Shown: piece after piece, positions 26,301 to 35,569 of the stretch
Position numbering within the stretch: the first letter of the stretch is position 1
Layout of the letters: each line of letters starts with the position of its first letter
NCBI GenBank assembly: GCA_963773605.1
Contig: CAVZBT010000005.1
Location: forward strand, 62,001-126,000
DNA length: 64,000 nucleotides
Source: CAVZBT01 sp963773605
GTDB taxonomy: Bacteria; Acidobacteriota; UBA6911
Direction of reading: 5' to 3'
The notes under the pieces: generated by a model
The model's database searches: none
Told to the model about the DNA's origin: nothing
The model's input: only the letters and a program-made list of their open reading frames with translations
Program-made: the position numbers and the translations under genes

Positions 26301-29300
26301 TGAGTTCCAGCTGTCGGGAGCCGAGACCCAGTTGCCGCAGCTCGACCTCGCCCTGGTGCCGAGCCTGTTGGAACGCTCGTTCGATGGGCAGCCATGAATG
26401 GTAGCTTTGCATCAGGTCGAGCACCTGCTGCCGTGATCGGCCGGCGCTGGTCAGAAAAGCGATCTCGATTGTTTCGTGGGCTTCGAGCACAAACGTCCGG
26501 CCGACGGAAAAAATCGGGTCGAGGGTCGCCCCCGTTGCGCCGGAAACTGGGGGCTGCCCGGCGGTCAGGGATCCCGGCGCGCGTGTCGTTCCACCCCTGC
26601 CGAGGAATCGGGTCCGGCTGCTTTCGAAGTGGGCCGTACCCGCCAGCCCCCCCCGGAAGATGAGCGCGTGAGCCAGGTAAATCCGTTGTTCGTCCTCGGC
26701 GCGCGGCCGGCGGCGGAAGAGCAGGGTATTCCATTCCGGCAGGTACTCGCTCTCGATAAACAGTTTGTTGAAGGCCGGGTGGCGCAGGTCGTCCCGGGAG
26801 GCCAGCACCGGTTCGCCGTAACTCGTTACGACGAGACGCCGGAGCGAATCGCTGTCATTGATCAGGGTGACGCGCCGGATTTCGATATCCTCGTCCGGCG
26901 GCACGACTATTTCGGTGCGGCACAGCAGCCCTTGCACCCGCCGGCGGAATTCGACACTGTGGCCACCGAAAAAGGTTTCCTGGCTTTCGACAGGCGCGCC
27001 GGTGGGCTGGGACGTCACCGACCAGAGGGCGTTCGTATCCAGGTTTTGAACATAAATCCAGGTGCCCCAGTCATCCAGTGTGGAGTCGGCACGCCAGCGC
27101 GTGAGATCGAGGTCCTGCCAGAAGCTGAAGCCGCCGCCCGCACTGGTCACCACGACCCCATAGCGCCCATTAGACAGCACATGCACCAGGGGCAACGGCG
27201 CATCCTCCGGAACGCGCCAGGGCATTACGGAGGGAACCGGGCGTTTGGGGCGTACGTCGTGCACTTCTTCGGACGGAGGGCCTTGACCGTCGGCGTCCCG
27301 TGGTACCTGCTCTTGCAGGAGGAATTCGTTGCCCTGCATCCGGGGATCGTCGTGGAAGCGGCGGACCATCGCGGCGTTGCCGAGATAATTCGCCAGCGAG
27401 ATCAGGATCATTCCCTGGTGATGCGACATGTACGAGAGGATTGGCATCTGCTTTTTGCCCGCAGGCAGGCGGGCAGAGGTAAAATCGATCGCTTCGTAGA
27501 GGCCATAGCGGCCCATCATGTCGAGCTTCGAGAAAAGCGCCAGATTTTCCATTACGGCCCGGGGGCGCCGCGCCAGGGCCAGCAGCGAGGCGTAGGGTGC
27601 CACCACCCTGTCTTCGGCGAGGCCGCGTTTAAACCCGAGCCCTGCCGTGCCAAACCCACGGTACTGATAGGCTTGGCCCGCATCGAACCGATAGTAACCC
27701 GATTCGGACATGCCCCAGGGCAGGTTACGTTTCCGGCCATACTTCACCTGATAGTCCACGACGGCACGGGTGCTCTCGTCCAGAAGCGTGCGGGGGCAGC
27801 TTTGCATCCAGAGGTCGGGCATGAGGTACTCGAACATCGTGCCGCTCCATGAGACGAGTGCCCATTGGCCGTCGAGCCTCGTAAGGGGTCGGCCGAGATG
27901 CATCCAATGGCTCTGCGGCACGTCTTTCCTGGCGATCGCAATGTAGCTGGCAATACGCGACTCGGAAGCGAGAAGGTCATAGTAGTTTGCGTCCAGTCCA
28001 CCGGCGTCGACGTTGTATCCGATGTGAAACAGCTGCCGCTGCTCGTCGAAGAGGAAGCGGAAATCGGTCTCCTGAAACAGGGCGTCGGCCCGCCCGGCGA
28101 GATCCCGATACTCGCCGAGGAGGCCTTCAGCGGTGAGTGCGGCTGTCTTGAGCCGTTCATCCAGCTGCCGGCACCAGTCGTGCGCCTGATGCCCCTGATC
28201 TGCTGCATCGCGCTCATCACCGAGCAGGTCCTGCAACCGGGCGAGGATCCGCTGCGCCTCGTGACAGGTTTCGGGCAGGGCGGCCATGGCCGGTACGCCG
28301 GACAGGGTATCCAGGAGAGTCTGCCAGGTCTCGAAAAGGCCGGGCGTCCGGCGGCTCGGCTCGGCAAACAGAGCCGGAGGCTCTGTGAAAGCGGCCAGCC
28401 AGGGGAGCAAGCGGCTCATCCGGCGCTGCATCCGGTGCAGATGCTGCCGCACCCCCTCCGCGTAGACGCGCACGTCTCGCAGGAGGGCCGCGTCGAACGT
28501 GTGCGAGTGCGATTCCACCAGCTGGATCAGCCGCTGATCCAGCTGCTGCCAACGCTCGCCCTTGAGGCGGAGCAATGTAGCAGCCCAGCGCCGGGTGTCA
28601 TCTCTAACCGTCCCGGCGTCTTCCCGCATTTGTGCCAGATGCGACGCCACGGGGGCGGTCTCGACCTCGCTGTGGGCGGCGTGCAGTTTGTTGATCGACT
28701 GGGCCAGCAGATCGAGTGCGTCGATCAGGCCGTCCCACCGTTGCCGGCGCATGGCCGGCTCGTTCCCCAGGCCCAGGCAGGTCCGGTGCAGGATGATCAG
28801 GCAGGCGGCCAGATTCCCGCTGTCGACCGTCGACGTGTAGCGTGGATGAAGAGGCTGCAGGCTTCTCGTGTCATACCAGTTCAATAGGTGACCGCGGTAG
28901 CGCTCGAGCCGGTCGAGGGTGTCGAACACTGACCGCAAACGCAAGGTGAGGTCGGACGTGCCGACGTAGCCCAAGTCGAAGGCTGCGATGCTCGACACCA
29001 GGTAGAGGCCGATGTTTGTCGGCGAAGTCCGATGGGCCACAACCCCGAGCGGGGCCTCCTGAAAATGATCCGGCGGCAGCCAGTGATCCTCTGGACCGAC
29101 GAAGCGCTCGAAAAACAGCCAGGTGCGGCACGCCAGTCGCCGTAAGTCGCAGCGCTGACTCTCGGTGAGCGGCTCCCGGCGTTCGACGGGCCGGCTGATC
29201 CAATAGGCGATCTGCGGCGAAACCAGCCATCCCATCACAAACGGCGCGACCACCGGCAGGGCAGCGTGATTTCTCAATCCCACCAGGACCCCGCTCACGC

Positions 29301-31923
29301 CTGCCAACAGCAGGGCACCCCCCATTTGGTTCCAGGCGAGCTGCCGCCTGACCTCGGGTCCGAACAGGTTGAGGGTATGGGCGGCGGTCGTCCACCGCAA
29401 TAGCCCCTTGCGGGTGATGAAGAGTCGCACCAGAGTGGACAAGATGGCGTCGAGAGCAATCAGGGCGTGGTAAGGGAGAAACACAAGCGCCAGCAACCAG
29501 CGGAGCGTTTCCCGCCGAGGCGGTTCGAGAATACGGAATCCCAAGGTGCCGGCGCCTTGGCCGAGCCGGTTGAACAGACTGGTGAGCAGCGGGACGCCTG
29601 GGGTGAACAAGGCAATCAGGGTCCATACCCAGGCAGACCCGGGCAGCCACAACCAGGCGGCGAAGAGCCACGCCAGGAGGGACGGCGCAACGAAGCTCCG
29701 GCGCAGATTATCGGCAATCTTCCATCGGGCCAGCGCCGGGAGGTCGTTGCGCCTGTGGCCCGGGCCATCATGGGGTACCGACGGGAGCAGCCAGGGGAGC
29801 AGTTGCCAGTCACCCCGGATCCAGCGGTGGGCGCGCCGCATGTAGGCCAGATAGTGCGGCGGAAAGTCCTCCAGCAGCATGATGTCCGTGACCAGGCCTA
29901 CGCGGCCATGAATTCCCTCGAAGAGGTCGTGGCTGAGGAGGGCATTTTCGGGTACCCTCCCGGCCAGCGTACGCTCAAAGGCGTCGACATCGTAGATACC
30001 CTTCCCCACGAAGATGCCGTCGCCAAACAAATCCTGATACACGTCGGACACGGCTCGCGTGTAAAGGTCGAGACCGGTATCCCCGGCATAAGTACGCGCA
30101 AATTGGGATTGGTTGGCACTGGTCGGTTTTATTTCGACGCGTGGCTGGAGGACCGTATAGCCCGCGCTCAGCGCCCCGCTCCCGGGATCGAATTCGGGGC
30201 GGTTCAGGGGGTGTATCAGGGTGGCGATGAGACGGTGGGCGCTCCGGTCGGGCAGGACCGTGTCGGCGTCCAGCGTTATGACGTATCGGACGCCGGACAG
30301 AACCTCGAGATCGCCGATCCTTACGTCATACGAAGTGTCGCAGGCTCCGCGCAGCAACCGATTGAATTCGTGCAGCTTGCCGCGTTTGCGTTCCAGGCCC
30401 ATCCAGCAACCTTCAACGGGGTTCCAGAGCCGGCGACGGTGAAAAAGGTAGAACGGCTCACCACCCGCCGTGCGGTACCGTTCGTTCAGCGCCTGGATCG
30501 CGCTCCTGGCAAGCTCGAGGAGCGGGGCGTCCCCCGGCATGCTTTCTTCGGGCGCATCGGCAAAATCGCTGAGCAAGGCAAACCCCAGGTGCGGGTCGGC
30601 GTTGCTCAGGTAGTGGCCCTCCAGTTGTTGCAGCAGCGCATTTACCTCGGGCGGATCGGTCAGCAGCGCGGGGATCACGACCATGCCACGATGCTCGACG
30701 GGGATGCCTCCGCGAAGATCCATTTTCGGCAGAACGCTGGGGCGCACCATGCGCGTGACAGACCAATTGACCAGGCTCGCTCCAATCGTGGTCGCCGGTA
30801 CCAGGAGCAGCACACCTGCTGCGATCAGCTGGGCCCGGCTGCCCCCGACGGTCGAGAGGTACAACAGCGGAGCAGCGAGAAGGAGCGTCGTGATCATCGC
30901 GATGCTGCCGAGGTAAAGCCCCGTGGCATGCTCGCGCAGGCGGTTCCGCAGGCGTTCGGCAGGTCCAGCATGATAGCCGATGCGCTGCTCCAGGAGCGGG
31001 CGGCCGGAGCGCAGGATGTAGAAGCCGATATGATTGTCCGTGCCGGTCGCCGTAGCCTGCCGAACGCTCTCGGGTCGCCCCGGGACTTCGGTCACCGCGC
31101 ACCCGGCCAGGAGCACTGCCTCACGAGCCACACTTTCCTCGTCCAGGTTCGAGCCACGCGCCAGCCGTTCGATCTCCTTGCGATAGCGATCGCGTGTCTC
31201 AAACTCCATGTCCGCATAAACTCGCGCGGGATCCTCCCGCAACGTGCGTTCCACACGGCTGACGCTTTCAAAGAACTCTTTCCAGTCCTGCGCACCCAGA
31301 GTGCGCAATCCCGTTACGCTTGTGGCGACGATTCGGTCTTCCGCTTCGTGGGGCGCGGCCGCAGGGACCTCGCCTTCCTCTGATGGGGCAATCGTGGCCA
31401 CCGCGTTGGCCAGATTCTCCAGGGAGGCCATTCGGAGCATGGTAGGGAAAGCCCACAGTTCGCCCATCGTCAGCGGCGCGACATCCTGGTAGGCTTCGAT
31501 GTAGCCTCGGATCTGATCGGGCGCGAGCTCGCCCCTGGTGTGCCGGATGAGTTCTTGCGCGATGAGGTAAACCCGCGGGTAGCCGGAGGGTGCGTCGGCC
31601 TCGGGGTTCGGTTCCAGCCTGGGCAGCTCTCGATAATAGCTTCTGGGCAGGTCTTCGCGCACCTGCAGGATGGCCTGTTGGATCAGGTAGAAGTTGTCCA
31701 GGATCCATTCGGCGGCAGCCGAGAAAACCAAGTCCTCCCTGGCGGCGCCCGCAAAGTACCGATAAGCCTCAGCCAGCCGTTTGTGGTGCCGCTCGAGTCG
31801 CTTCAGCAGCACCGGCTCAAACCGCTGACCGCTCAACCTGTGGCCGGTGGCCAGTTGGCGAGCCGCCTCTCGCAATCCATCCGCAATAGGGCTTTTGCCG
31901 GGCTCCAGGTCCTTTATGATCAT
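23347..31923 (-). CDS. ndvB: Cyclic beta-1,2-glucan synthase-like protein (NdvB/ChvB type; GT84 + GH94)
   Basis: A single intact frame of 2858 residues, the typical NdvB length. Membrane segments lie at about 325-385, followed by the GT84 transferase core with VITLDADTVLP near 550 and MRRAHRWIRGDWQLLPW near 690. Further membrane helices follow at about 745-905. A central glucoamylase-like/carbohydrate-binding part leads to the C-terminal GH94 phosphorylase-like domain with FGYRDQLQDVMAL, HQFEDGDALHWWHPP, RTRCSDDLLWLPF and GSGDWNDGLN (general acid Asp near 2537). In the family the protein primes, extends and cyclises periplasmic osmoregulated glucans; whether linkage here is beta-1,2 is inferred. 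The upstream stress-protein gene ends 7 bp before the start, so the two are co-transcribed. Much of the opposite strand stays open by chance. Confidence 0.92.
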   Translation of the reverse strand: MIIKDLEPGKSPIADGLREAARQLATGHRLSGQRFEPVLLKRLERHHKRLAEAYRYFAGAAREDLVFSAAAEWILDNFYLIQQAILQVREDLPRSYYRELPRLEPNPEADAPSGYPRVYLIAQELIRHTRGELAPDQIRGYIEAYQDVAPLTMGELWAFPTMLRMASLENLANAVATIAPSEEGEVPAAAPHEAEDRIVATSVTGLRTLGAQDWKEFFESVSRVERTLREDPARVYADMEFETRDRYRKEIERLARGSNLDEESVAREAVLLAGCAVTEVPGRPESVRQATATGTDNHIGFYILRSGRPLLEQRIGYHAGPAERLRNRLREHATGLYLGSIAMITTLLLAAPLLYLSTVGGSRAQLIAAGVLLLVPATTIGASLVNWSVTRMVRPSVLPKMDLRGGIPVEHRGMVVIPALLTDPPEVNALLQQLEGHYLSNADPHLGFALLSDFADAPEESMPGDAPLLELARSAIQALNERYRTAGGEPFYLFHRRRLWNPVEGCWMGLERKRGKLHEFNRLLRGACDTSYDVRIGDLEVLSGVRYVITLDADTVLPDRSAHRLIATLIHPLNRPEFDPGSGALSAGYTVLQPRVEIKPTSANQSQFARTYAGDTGLDLYTRAVSDVYQDLFGDGIFVGKGIYDVDAFERTLAGRVPENALLSHDLFEGIHGRVGLVTDIMLLEDFPPHYLAYMRRAHRWIRGDWQLLPWLLPSVPHDGPGHRRNDLPALARWKIADNLRRSFVAPSLLAWLFAAWLWLPGSAWVWTLIALFTPGVPLLTSLFNRLGQGAGTLGFRILEPPRRETLRWLLALVFLPYHALIALDAILSTLVRLFITRKGLLRWTTAAHTLNLFGPEVRRQLAWNQMGGALLLAGVSGVLVGLRNHAALPVVAPFVMGWLVSPQIAYWISRPVERREPLTESQRCDLRRLACRTWLFFERFVGPEDHWLPPDHFQEAPLGVVAHRTSPTNIGLYLVSSIAAFDLGYVGTSDLTLRLRSVFDTLDRLERYRGHLLNWYDTRSLQPLHPRYTSTVDSGNLAACLIILHRTCLGLGNEPAMRRQRWDGLIDALDLLAQSINKLHAAHSEVETAPVASHLAQMREDAGTVRDDTRRWAATLLRLKGERWQQLDQRLIQLVESHSHTFDAALLRDVRVYAEGVRQHLHRMQRRMSRLLPWLAAFTEPPALFAEPSRRTPGLFETWQTLLDTLSGVPAMAALPETCHEAQRILARLQDLLGDERDAADQGHQAHDWCRQLDERLKTAALTAEGLLGEYRDLAGRADALFQETDFRFLFDEQRQLFHIGYNVDAGGLDANYYDLLASESRIASYIAIARKDVPQSHWMHLGRPLTRLDGQWALVSWSGTMFEYLMPDLWMQSCPRTLLDESTRAVVDYQVKYGRKRNLPWGMSESGYYRFDAGQAYQYRGFGTAGLGFKRGLAEDRVVAPYASLLALARRPRAVMENLALFSKLDMMGRYGLYEAIDFTSARLPAGKKQMPILSYMSHHQGMILISLANYLGNAAMVRRFHDDPRMQGNEFLLQEQVPRDADGQGPPSEEVHDVRPKRPVPSVMPWRVPEDAPLPLVHVLSNGRYGVVVTSAGGGFSFWQDLDLTRWRADSTLDDWGTWIYVQNLDTNALWSVTSQPTGAPVESQETFFGGHSVEFRRRVQGLLCRTEIVVPPDEDIEIRRVTLINDSDSLRRLVVTSYGEPVLASRDDLRHPAFNKLFIESEYLPEWNTLLFRRRPRAEDEQRIYLAHALIFRGGLAGTAHFESSRTRFLGRGGTTRAPGSLTAGQPPVSGATGATLDPIFSVGRTFVLEAHETIEIAFLTSAGRSRQQVLDLMQSYHSWLPIERAFQQARHQGEVELRQLGLGSRQLELIQQLLSALLYPHPALRADPALLAANSKGQPGLWAFGISGDFPILLVRAAHPHELTLLQELLQAHTYWRNRQIKTTLVILNEWDTSYQQDLAEQLRRLFVQTGNEIWLNRHDGIFVLRSDQLPQADRVLLETAARVVLDCGKGTLASQLGRLFEAPIRLPAFTSSLAAGAATEETTPPISRPDDLLYDNEFGGFSADAREYVIYLKPGQWTPAPWINVIANPEFGFLISESGTGFTWAGNSGENRLTPWRNDPVSDGAGEALYLRDEESARIWSPAPLPARAPLPHLIRHGAGYTVIEHQSHGLYQRMRCFAAPDAPIKIVQLRLQNLWQRPRRITATYYADWVLGTTRDATQQFIVPEFDSETGTLLARNPYSIEFGQRVAFLAANKEPHGITADRAEFLGRMGSLSHPAALYRIGLTSSIRAGQDACAALQLHVDLAAGQTEEIYFLLGQGSDRERTLQLIRNYRDPAQVEAAWQATTALWDRVLGAITVRTPDRAMDIMLNRWLLYQALSCRMWGRSALYQSGGAFGYRDQLQDVMALTHALPDTARSHIIEAARHQFEDGDALHWWHPPTGRGVRTRCSDDLLWLPFVAAHYVTATGDTSVLAERAPFLKGDPLKPGESERYGSWSSTSESYTVYEHCRRAIRKGQTAGLHRLPLIGSGDWNDGLNLVGIGGRGESVWLGWFLYATLTRFVPLCDFMADPELAATCRKRARELRKALESKAWDGSWYLRAYYDDHSPLGSAQNRECRIDSVAQSWAVLSGAGDPQRAAQAMQAVAERLVRQESQLVMLFTPPFDRTSRNPGYIKGYPPGIRENGGQYTHAAIWVAWAFVELGQGDRAGELFRLLNPIGHSDQRQGALKYVVEPYVVAADVYSVPPHEGRGGWTWYTGSASWMWRLGVEAILGLRRQGSSLQVNPCIPSQWPGYSVTWRENSAGYHIRVDNPDRVNRGVRHITLDGQQLGGNEIPLVDDGKQHEVVVLMGTA

Positions 31924-31929
31924 TCCGGA

Positions 31930-32895
31930 TCAGGTCAGGTGTCTCGTTGTTGCCAGGTTTTGCGCCTCCCGGCGGCTCTCTCTGCCCGTCTGCTCGGTTG
32001 TGCCCTGAGGCACATCCTGGACAATCAGCAACGGACTGGTCCCATAGGCAATAAAGCTGATTACCGTGCTCCCGTAGGGCCACCTCGTCTCGCCCGAATA
32101 CCCGTGTGCGCACATCACTACGAGGTCTACCTGCTCCTCGCTTGCCAATTCGTGCAGCGAAATGGTCACCGTGTCGCTCACGAGCAGCCTGGTTTCCAAG
32201 TTGACCGACAGGCGGCCCTTGATTTGTTCCAGGTACTTCGATCCCTCCTCGCAGTTGCGTTCCGTGATCCGTTCGGCCAGTTTCAGGTCCGTTTGCGACA
32301 ATGGAGCACGGCGAGGCATTTCCGGTCTGCGCACGATGTGAGGCAGGATCAGGACCGACTCGTGCAGCCGGCTTAGATTGGCCACCAGGGGCAGCACGCA
32401 TTCGGCACGCTGCGATCCATCCAGCGGGACCATGATCCGGCGATATCTGAGAGGCCCCATGCCCTCGGAAACGGGCTGATACGCCCGCACGATCATGGTG
32501 GATGTGGGGGTGTGCAGGATTATCTTCTGGACCACGCCGCTGACATTCCAGCCGGTCAGGCCGCCGCGTCCATGGCTGCTTAGCACAATCAGGTCCCCGC
32601 CGTTGTTCTGGGCAAATTCAAGGATGCGTACCTCGGCGTCGCCCTCCAGAACCGCCTTTTCCACGCTCAGTCCTGTGTCCTGCCAGTGAGCGGCAACACT
32701 GTCCAGGTAAGCTTCGGTCTCCACTTTTCGAATGTGCCAATCTACCAGGTCAATCCCCCGGCTGGCTTCCGCCCGCTCCAACACGCGCAGCAGTGTGATC
32801 CGGGATCCGCAGGCACGCGCCACAGCTTCCAGATGCGGGAGCACACATTCGGCGAGCCGGGATCCGTCCAGTGGTGCGAGTATGTGGTTGAACAT
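31930..32895 (-). CDS. Tandem-domain universal stress protein (UspA family)
   Basis: 321 residues made of two Usp folds. Domain 1 (about 1-140) starts FNHILAPLDGSRLAECVLPH and ends with LIVLSSHGRGGLTGWNVSGV. Domain 2 (about 150-295) starts YRRIMVPLDGSQRAECVLP and ends LVVMCAHGYSGETRWPYGST. Both keep the ATP-binding G-x2-G-x9-G-S/T type loop in recognisable form. The ATG at 32893-32895 follows a GGGGGGG stretch; an upstream ATG adds five residues. It lies 7 bp before ndvB in the same direction, linking stress response to periplasmic glucan synthesis. A long inverted repeat and a TATAAT lie upstream. Confidence 0.93.
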   Translation of the reverse strand: MFNHILAPLDGSRLAECVLPHLEAVARACGSRITLLRVLERAEASRGIDLVDWHIRKVETEAYLDSVAAHWQDTGLSVEKAVLEGDAEVRILEFAQNNGGDLIVLSSHGRGGLTGWNVSGVVQKIILHTPTSTMIVRAYQPVSEGMGPLRYRRIMVPLDGSQRAECVLPLVANLSRLHESVLILPHIVRRPEMPRRAPLSQTDLKLAERITERNCEEGSKYLEQIKGRLSVNLETRLLVSDTVTISLHELASEEQVDLVVMCAHGYSGETRWPYGSTVISFIAYGTSPLLIVQDVPQGTTEQTGRESRREAQNLATTRHLT

Positions 32896-32938
32896 GGCCC
32901 CCCCTTTCATCGGCAGGTTAAAGTAGGGGGGAAGGTGT

Positions 32939-32993
32939 GTTCCTCGTATCCGCGGCGTCTCTTCCTAATCGACTCTAAGGTACTACGAGGAAC
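32939..32993 (-). promoter_or_regulatory. 10-bp perfect inverted repeat in the usp-ndvB leader
   Basis: GTTCCTCGTA (32939-32948) and TACGAGGAAC (32984-32993) are perfect complements with a 35-nt spacer, 44-98 bp upstream of the stress-protein ATG. It lies inside the predicted leader if the TATAAT at 33044-33049 is used, so it could act as an RNA stem or as a two-site operator. The surrounding gap (32896-33294) shows no gene on either strand. Confidence 0.55.
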
Positions 32994-33043
32994 CGATCAC
33001 GTGACAGACGGAATCGATGACAGCCAGTCGCAGGACAACTAAC

Positions 33044-33072
33044 ATTATAGCATCGGTTGCAGCCCTTCGGAA
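33044..33072 (-). promoter_or_regulatory. Candidate promoter for usp-ndvB
   Basis: On the minus strand, TTCCGA, a 17-nt spacer and a perfect TATAAT point toward the stress-protein gene, giving a leader of about 145 nt. The -35 is weak; the -10 and the spacing are the support. Confidence 0.45.
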
Positions 33073-33294
33073 GGACGACCGGCAGCGGACAGACGGGTGG
33101 CGGCCGGTGTCCCGGCGGTATCGGCACGCCTGAGCGACACGAGGCGACGCTCCCAGGCGCGTGCCGTCGCCGCGTCACGCTGCACCACTCTCCCATTCGG
33201 CCTGCAGGAACGCCAAAGAGGTCTCGGTAGCAAGGCCCCTTGGTGATTGGGCGCCCCGCAGGTAATATGGTGTTCGGGGATCGCTCGGGTGGTC

Positions 33295-35559
33295 GTGCCG
33301 GACAAAATAGGTCACTACAGGATCGTGCGCAAACTGGGAGAGGGGGGCATGGGCGTAGTCTATGCCGCCGAGGACGAGCATCTCGGCCGCTCGGTCGCTC
33401 TGAAGTTGATCCAGAGGGCGCGCGGCAGTGAGCAGGCTCGACAGCGTTTCTGGCGCGAGGCGCGGGCTGCCGCGCGGGTCAGCCACCCGAATATCTGCCA
33501 CGTCTACGATGTCGGCGAGCACGATGGCGAGCTTTTCCTGGCCATGGAGTTTCTGCAGGGGGAGTCGCTCGGCTCGGTAATTGCCCGGTCGCCGCTCCCG
33601 GTCGCCGAGGCGCTGCGGATGATGCTTCAGATCCTGGAAGCGCTCGAGGCGATACATGCGTGCGGCCTGGTGCACAGGGATCTCAAGCCCTCCAACATCT
33701 TCATCACACCCACCGGCCCGAAGATACTCGACTTCGGCCTGGCCCGCCTCGACGAACGCGGCGCCGACCTGACCCAGACGGAGCTGACGTTGCCGGGGGT
33801 CATGCTCGGCACCCCGCAGTACATGGCGCCGGAGCGGCTCGAGGGAGCCCCGGCGGATGCGCGGGCGGACATCTTTGCCGCGGGCGCCGTCCTGTTCGAG
33901 ATGCTCTCCGGGAAACCCGCCTTCGGCGAGGGGAGCGTGGTGGAGGTCCTGCACGCCGTCATGTATGAGCGGCCGGCGGTCCTGGGCGGATCCCCGGCCA
34001 TCGCGGCGGCGGATCGCATCATTCACCGCGCGCTCAGCCGGAAACCCGCAGACCGGTATGCCACGGCGCGGGCCATGGCCGACGATGTGCGCCAGGCGCT
34101 GCAGCTCACGGATAGCGGGGAAACCGTGCGGGCCCGCCCGATGAGCCGGTTGATCGTGTTGCCCTTCCGGACACTCCGCTCGGACCCGGAGACGGATTTT
34201 CTCGCCTTCAGCCTTGCGGATGCCGTCACGAGCTCGCTTTCCGGGCTCGAGTCCCTCATCGTCCGTTCGAGCGTGTCGGCTTCCCGATATTCGGCCGAGA
34301 CTCCCGATCTGGACGCGCTGGCCCAGCACGCCGACGTGGACATCGTGCTGACGGGCACGCTGCTCCGCGCTGGCAGCCAGGTACGCGTCAACGCCCAGCT
34401 CGTGGAGGCGCCGGGGGGCGCAGTCCTCTGGTCGATGACTTCCCAGATCGAGCTCGGCGATGTCTTCCAGCTGCAGGATACGCTCACCCAGCGGATCGTG
34501 GACTCGCTCGCCGTCCCGCTTTCGGCTCGGGACCAGCGCACGCTGCGCAGCGACGTGCCCGGGACGGCGAAGGCGTACGAATTTTATCTTCGGGCCAACC
34601 AGCTCGGCTACGAGCCGAAAAACTGGTCACTGGCGCGGGACCTGTACCTGCAGTGCCTGGAGGAGGATCCGGGATATGCTCCGGCATGGGCCCGGCTGGG
34701 ACGCATCTACCGTGTGCTGGGCATGTATTCGGAGACCGACTCGGCCGAGTGCTACCGGCAGGCGGATGCCGCCTTCAAACGAGCCCTGGCGTTGAACCCC
34801 GAACTGCCGCTCGCCCACAACCTCTACACGAACCTCGAAGTCGAACTGGGGAACGCGCGCGAGGCGATGCTCCGGCTGCTCAAAAGGGCGCAGACCCGTG
34901 CGGGGGACGCGGAACTCTTCGCCGGGCTCGTGCAGGCCTGCCGCTACTGCGGTCTCCTGAAGGCGTCGGTCGCAGCCTACGAGCGCGCCCGGCGGCTGGA
35001 TCCGGAAATCCGCACCAGCGTCAACCACGCCTACCTCATGCTGGGAGACTACGCCCGAGCGATCGAGAGCAACGTGGAGGATCCGCCGACCCTCAATTCG
35101 CTCGCACTCTGGCTGATGGGGCGGCAAGCCGACGCGATCGCCCTCCTGCGCAAAATCGAAGAGGGTACGCTCACCTCGGGCCACCGCCTCTTCCTGGTTG
35201 CCCTGCGCTCGCTGCTCGAGGGGAACCGCGCCGTATGCGCGGACGCCACCGCGCGTCTGCTCGAGGGCTGGCGGCTGCGCGATCCCTGCCCGCTGTTCTA
35301 CCTGGCGCGGCACCTGTCCTTTCTGGGGGACAAGGAACGGGCCCTGGCACTCCTCAACCAGGCGGTCGAAGGCGGCTTCTACCCCTACCGCTTTCTGGCA
35401 CGCGATCCCTGGCTCGACGCGCTGCGTGGCGAAGCCCGGTTTACACGCATCGTACGCCGAGCCGAAGCCCGCTACCGCGAAGCCCTGACCGCTTTCGTCC
35501 AGTCCGGCGGGGACCGGGTGCTGGGGCTCGGCAAGGCCGTTGAGGCGCCCTCCTTCTGA
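33295..35559 (+). CDS. Ser/Thr protein kinase with TolB/FlgO-like domain and TPRs
   Basis: 754 residues from the GTG at 33295. The Hanks kinase domain (about 1-265) has LGEGGMGVVY, VALK (K37), HRDLKPSN (H127, D129), DFGLAR and GTPQYMAPER. A TolB/FlgO-like N-terminal fold follows at about 280-420 (SRLIVLPFRTLRSDPETDFL, DVDIVLTGTLLRAGSQVRVN, GAVLWSMTSQIELGDVFQLQD). The C-terminal part, from about 425, carries TPR-like repeats (FYLRANQLGYEP, PGYAPAWARLGRIYRVLGMY, FKRALALNPELPLAHNLYT). No transmembrane helix is visible, unlike most of its relatives, so it is probably cytosolic. An in-frame TTG at 33247 is a less likely start. Its target is unknown. Confidence 0.9.
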   Translation: MPDKIGHYRIVRKLGEGGMGVVYAAEDEHLGRSVALKLIQRARGSEQARQRFWREARAAARVSHPNICHVYDVGEHDGELFLAMEFLQGESLGSVIARSPLPVAEALRMMLQILEALEAIHACGLVHRDLKPSNIFITPTGPKILDFGLARLDERGADLTQTELTLPGVMLGTPQYMAPERLEGAPADARADIFAAGAVLFEMLSGKPAFGEGSVVEVLHAVMYERPAVLGGSPAIAAADRIIHRALSRKPADRYATARAMADDVRQALQLTDSGETVRARPMSRLIVLPFRTLRSDPETDFLAFSLADAVTSSLSGLESLIVRSSVSASRYSAETPDLDALAQHADVDIVLTGTLLRAGSQVRVNAQLVEAPGGAVLWSMTSQIELGDVFQLQDTLTQRIVDSLAVPLSARDQRTLRSDVPGTAKAYEFYLRANQLGYEPKNWSLARDLYLQCLEEDPGYAPAWARLGRIYRVLGMYSETDSAECYRQADAAFKRALALNPELPLAHNLYTNLEVELGNAREAMLRLLKRAQTRAGDAELFAGLVQACRYCGLLKASVAAYERARRLDPEIRTSVNHAYLMLGDYARAIESNVEDPPTLNSLALWLMGRQADAIALLRKIEEGTLTSGHRLFLVALRSLLEGNRAVCADATARLLEGWRLRDPCPLFYLARHLSFLGDKERALALLNQAVEGGFYPYRFLARDPWLDALRGEARFTRIVRRAEARYREALTAFVQSGGDRVLGLGKAVEAPSF

Positions 35560-35569
35560 ATTCCACCCA

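Noticed and set aside
29467..31383. 638-codon and other long plus-strand frames inside ndvB
   Set aside because: They mirror the conserved NdvB frame; composition and lack of motifs indicate chance openness.
33045..33305. Minus-strand small gene in the usp-kinase gap
   Set aside because: No ribosome-binding site or family match, overlaps the promoter region and the kinase start.
34627..35560. Extension of the beta-lactamase-like frame through the kinase gene
   Set aside because: Past about 35570 the frame is the shadow of the kinase C-terminus and has no serine-hydrolase motifs.
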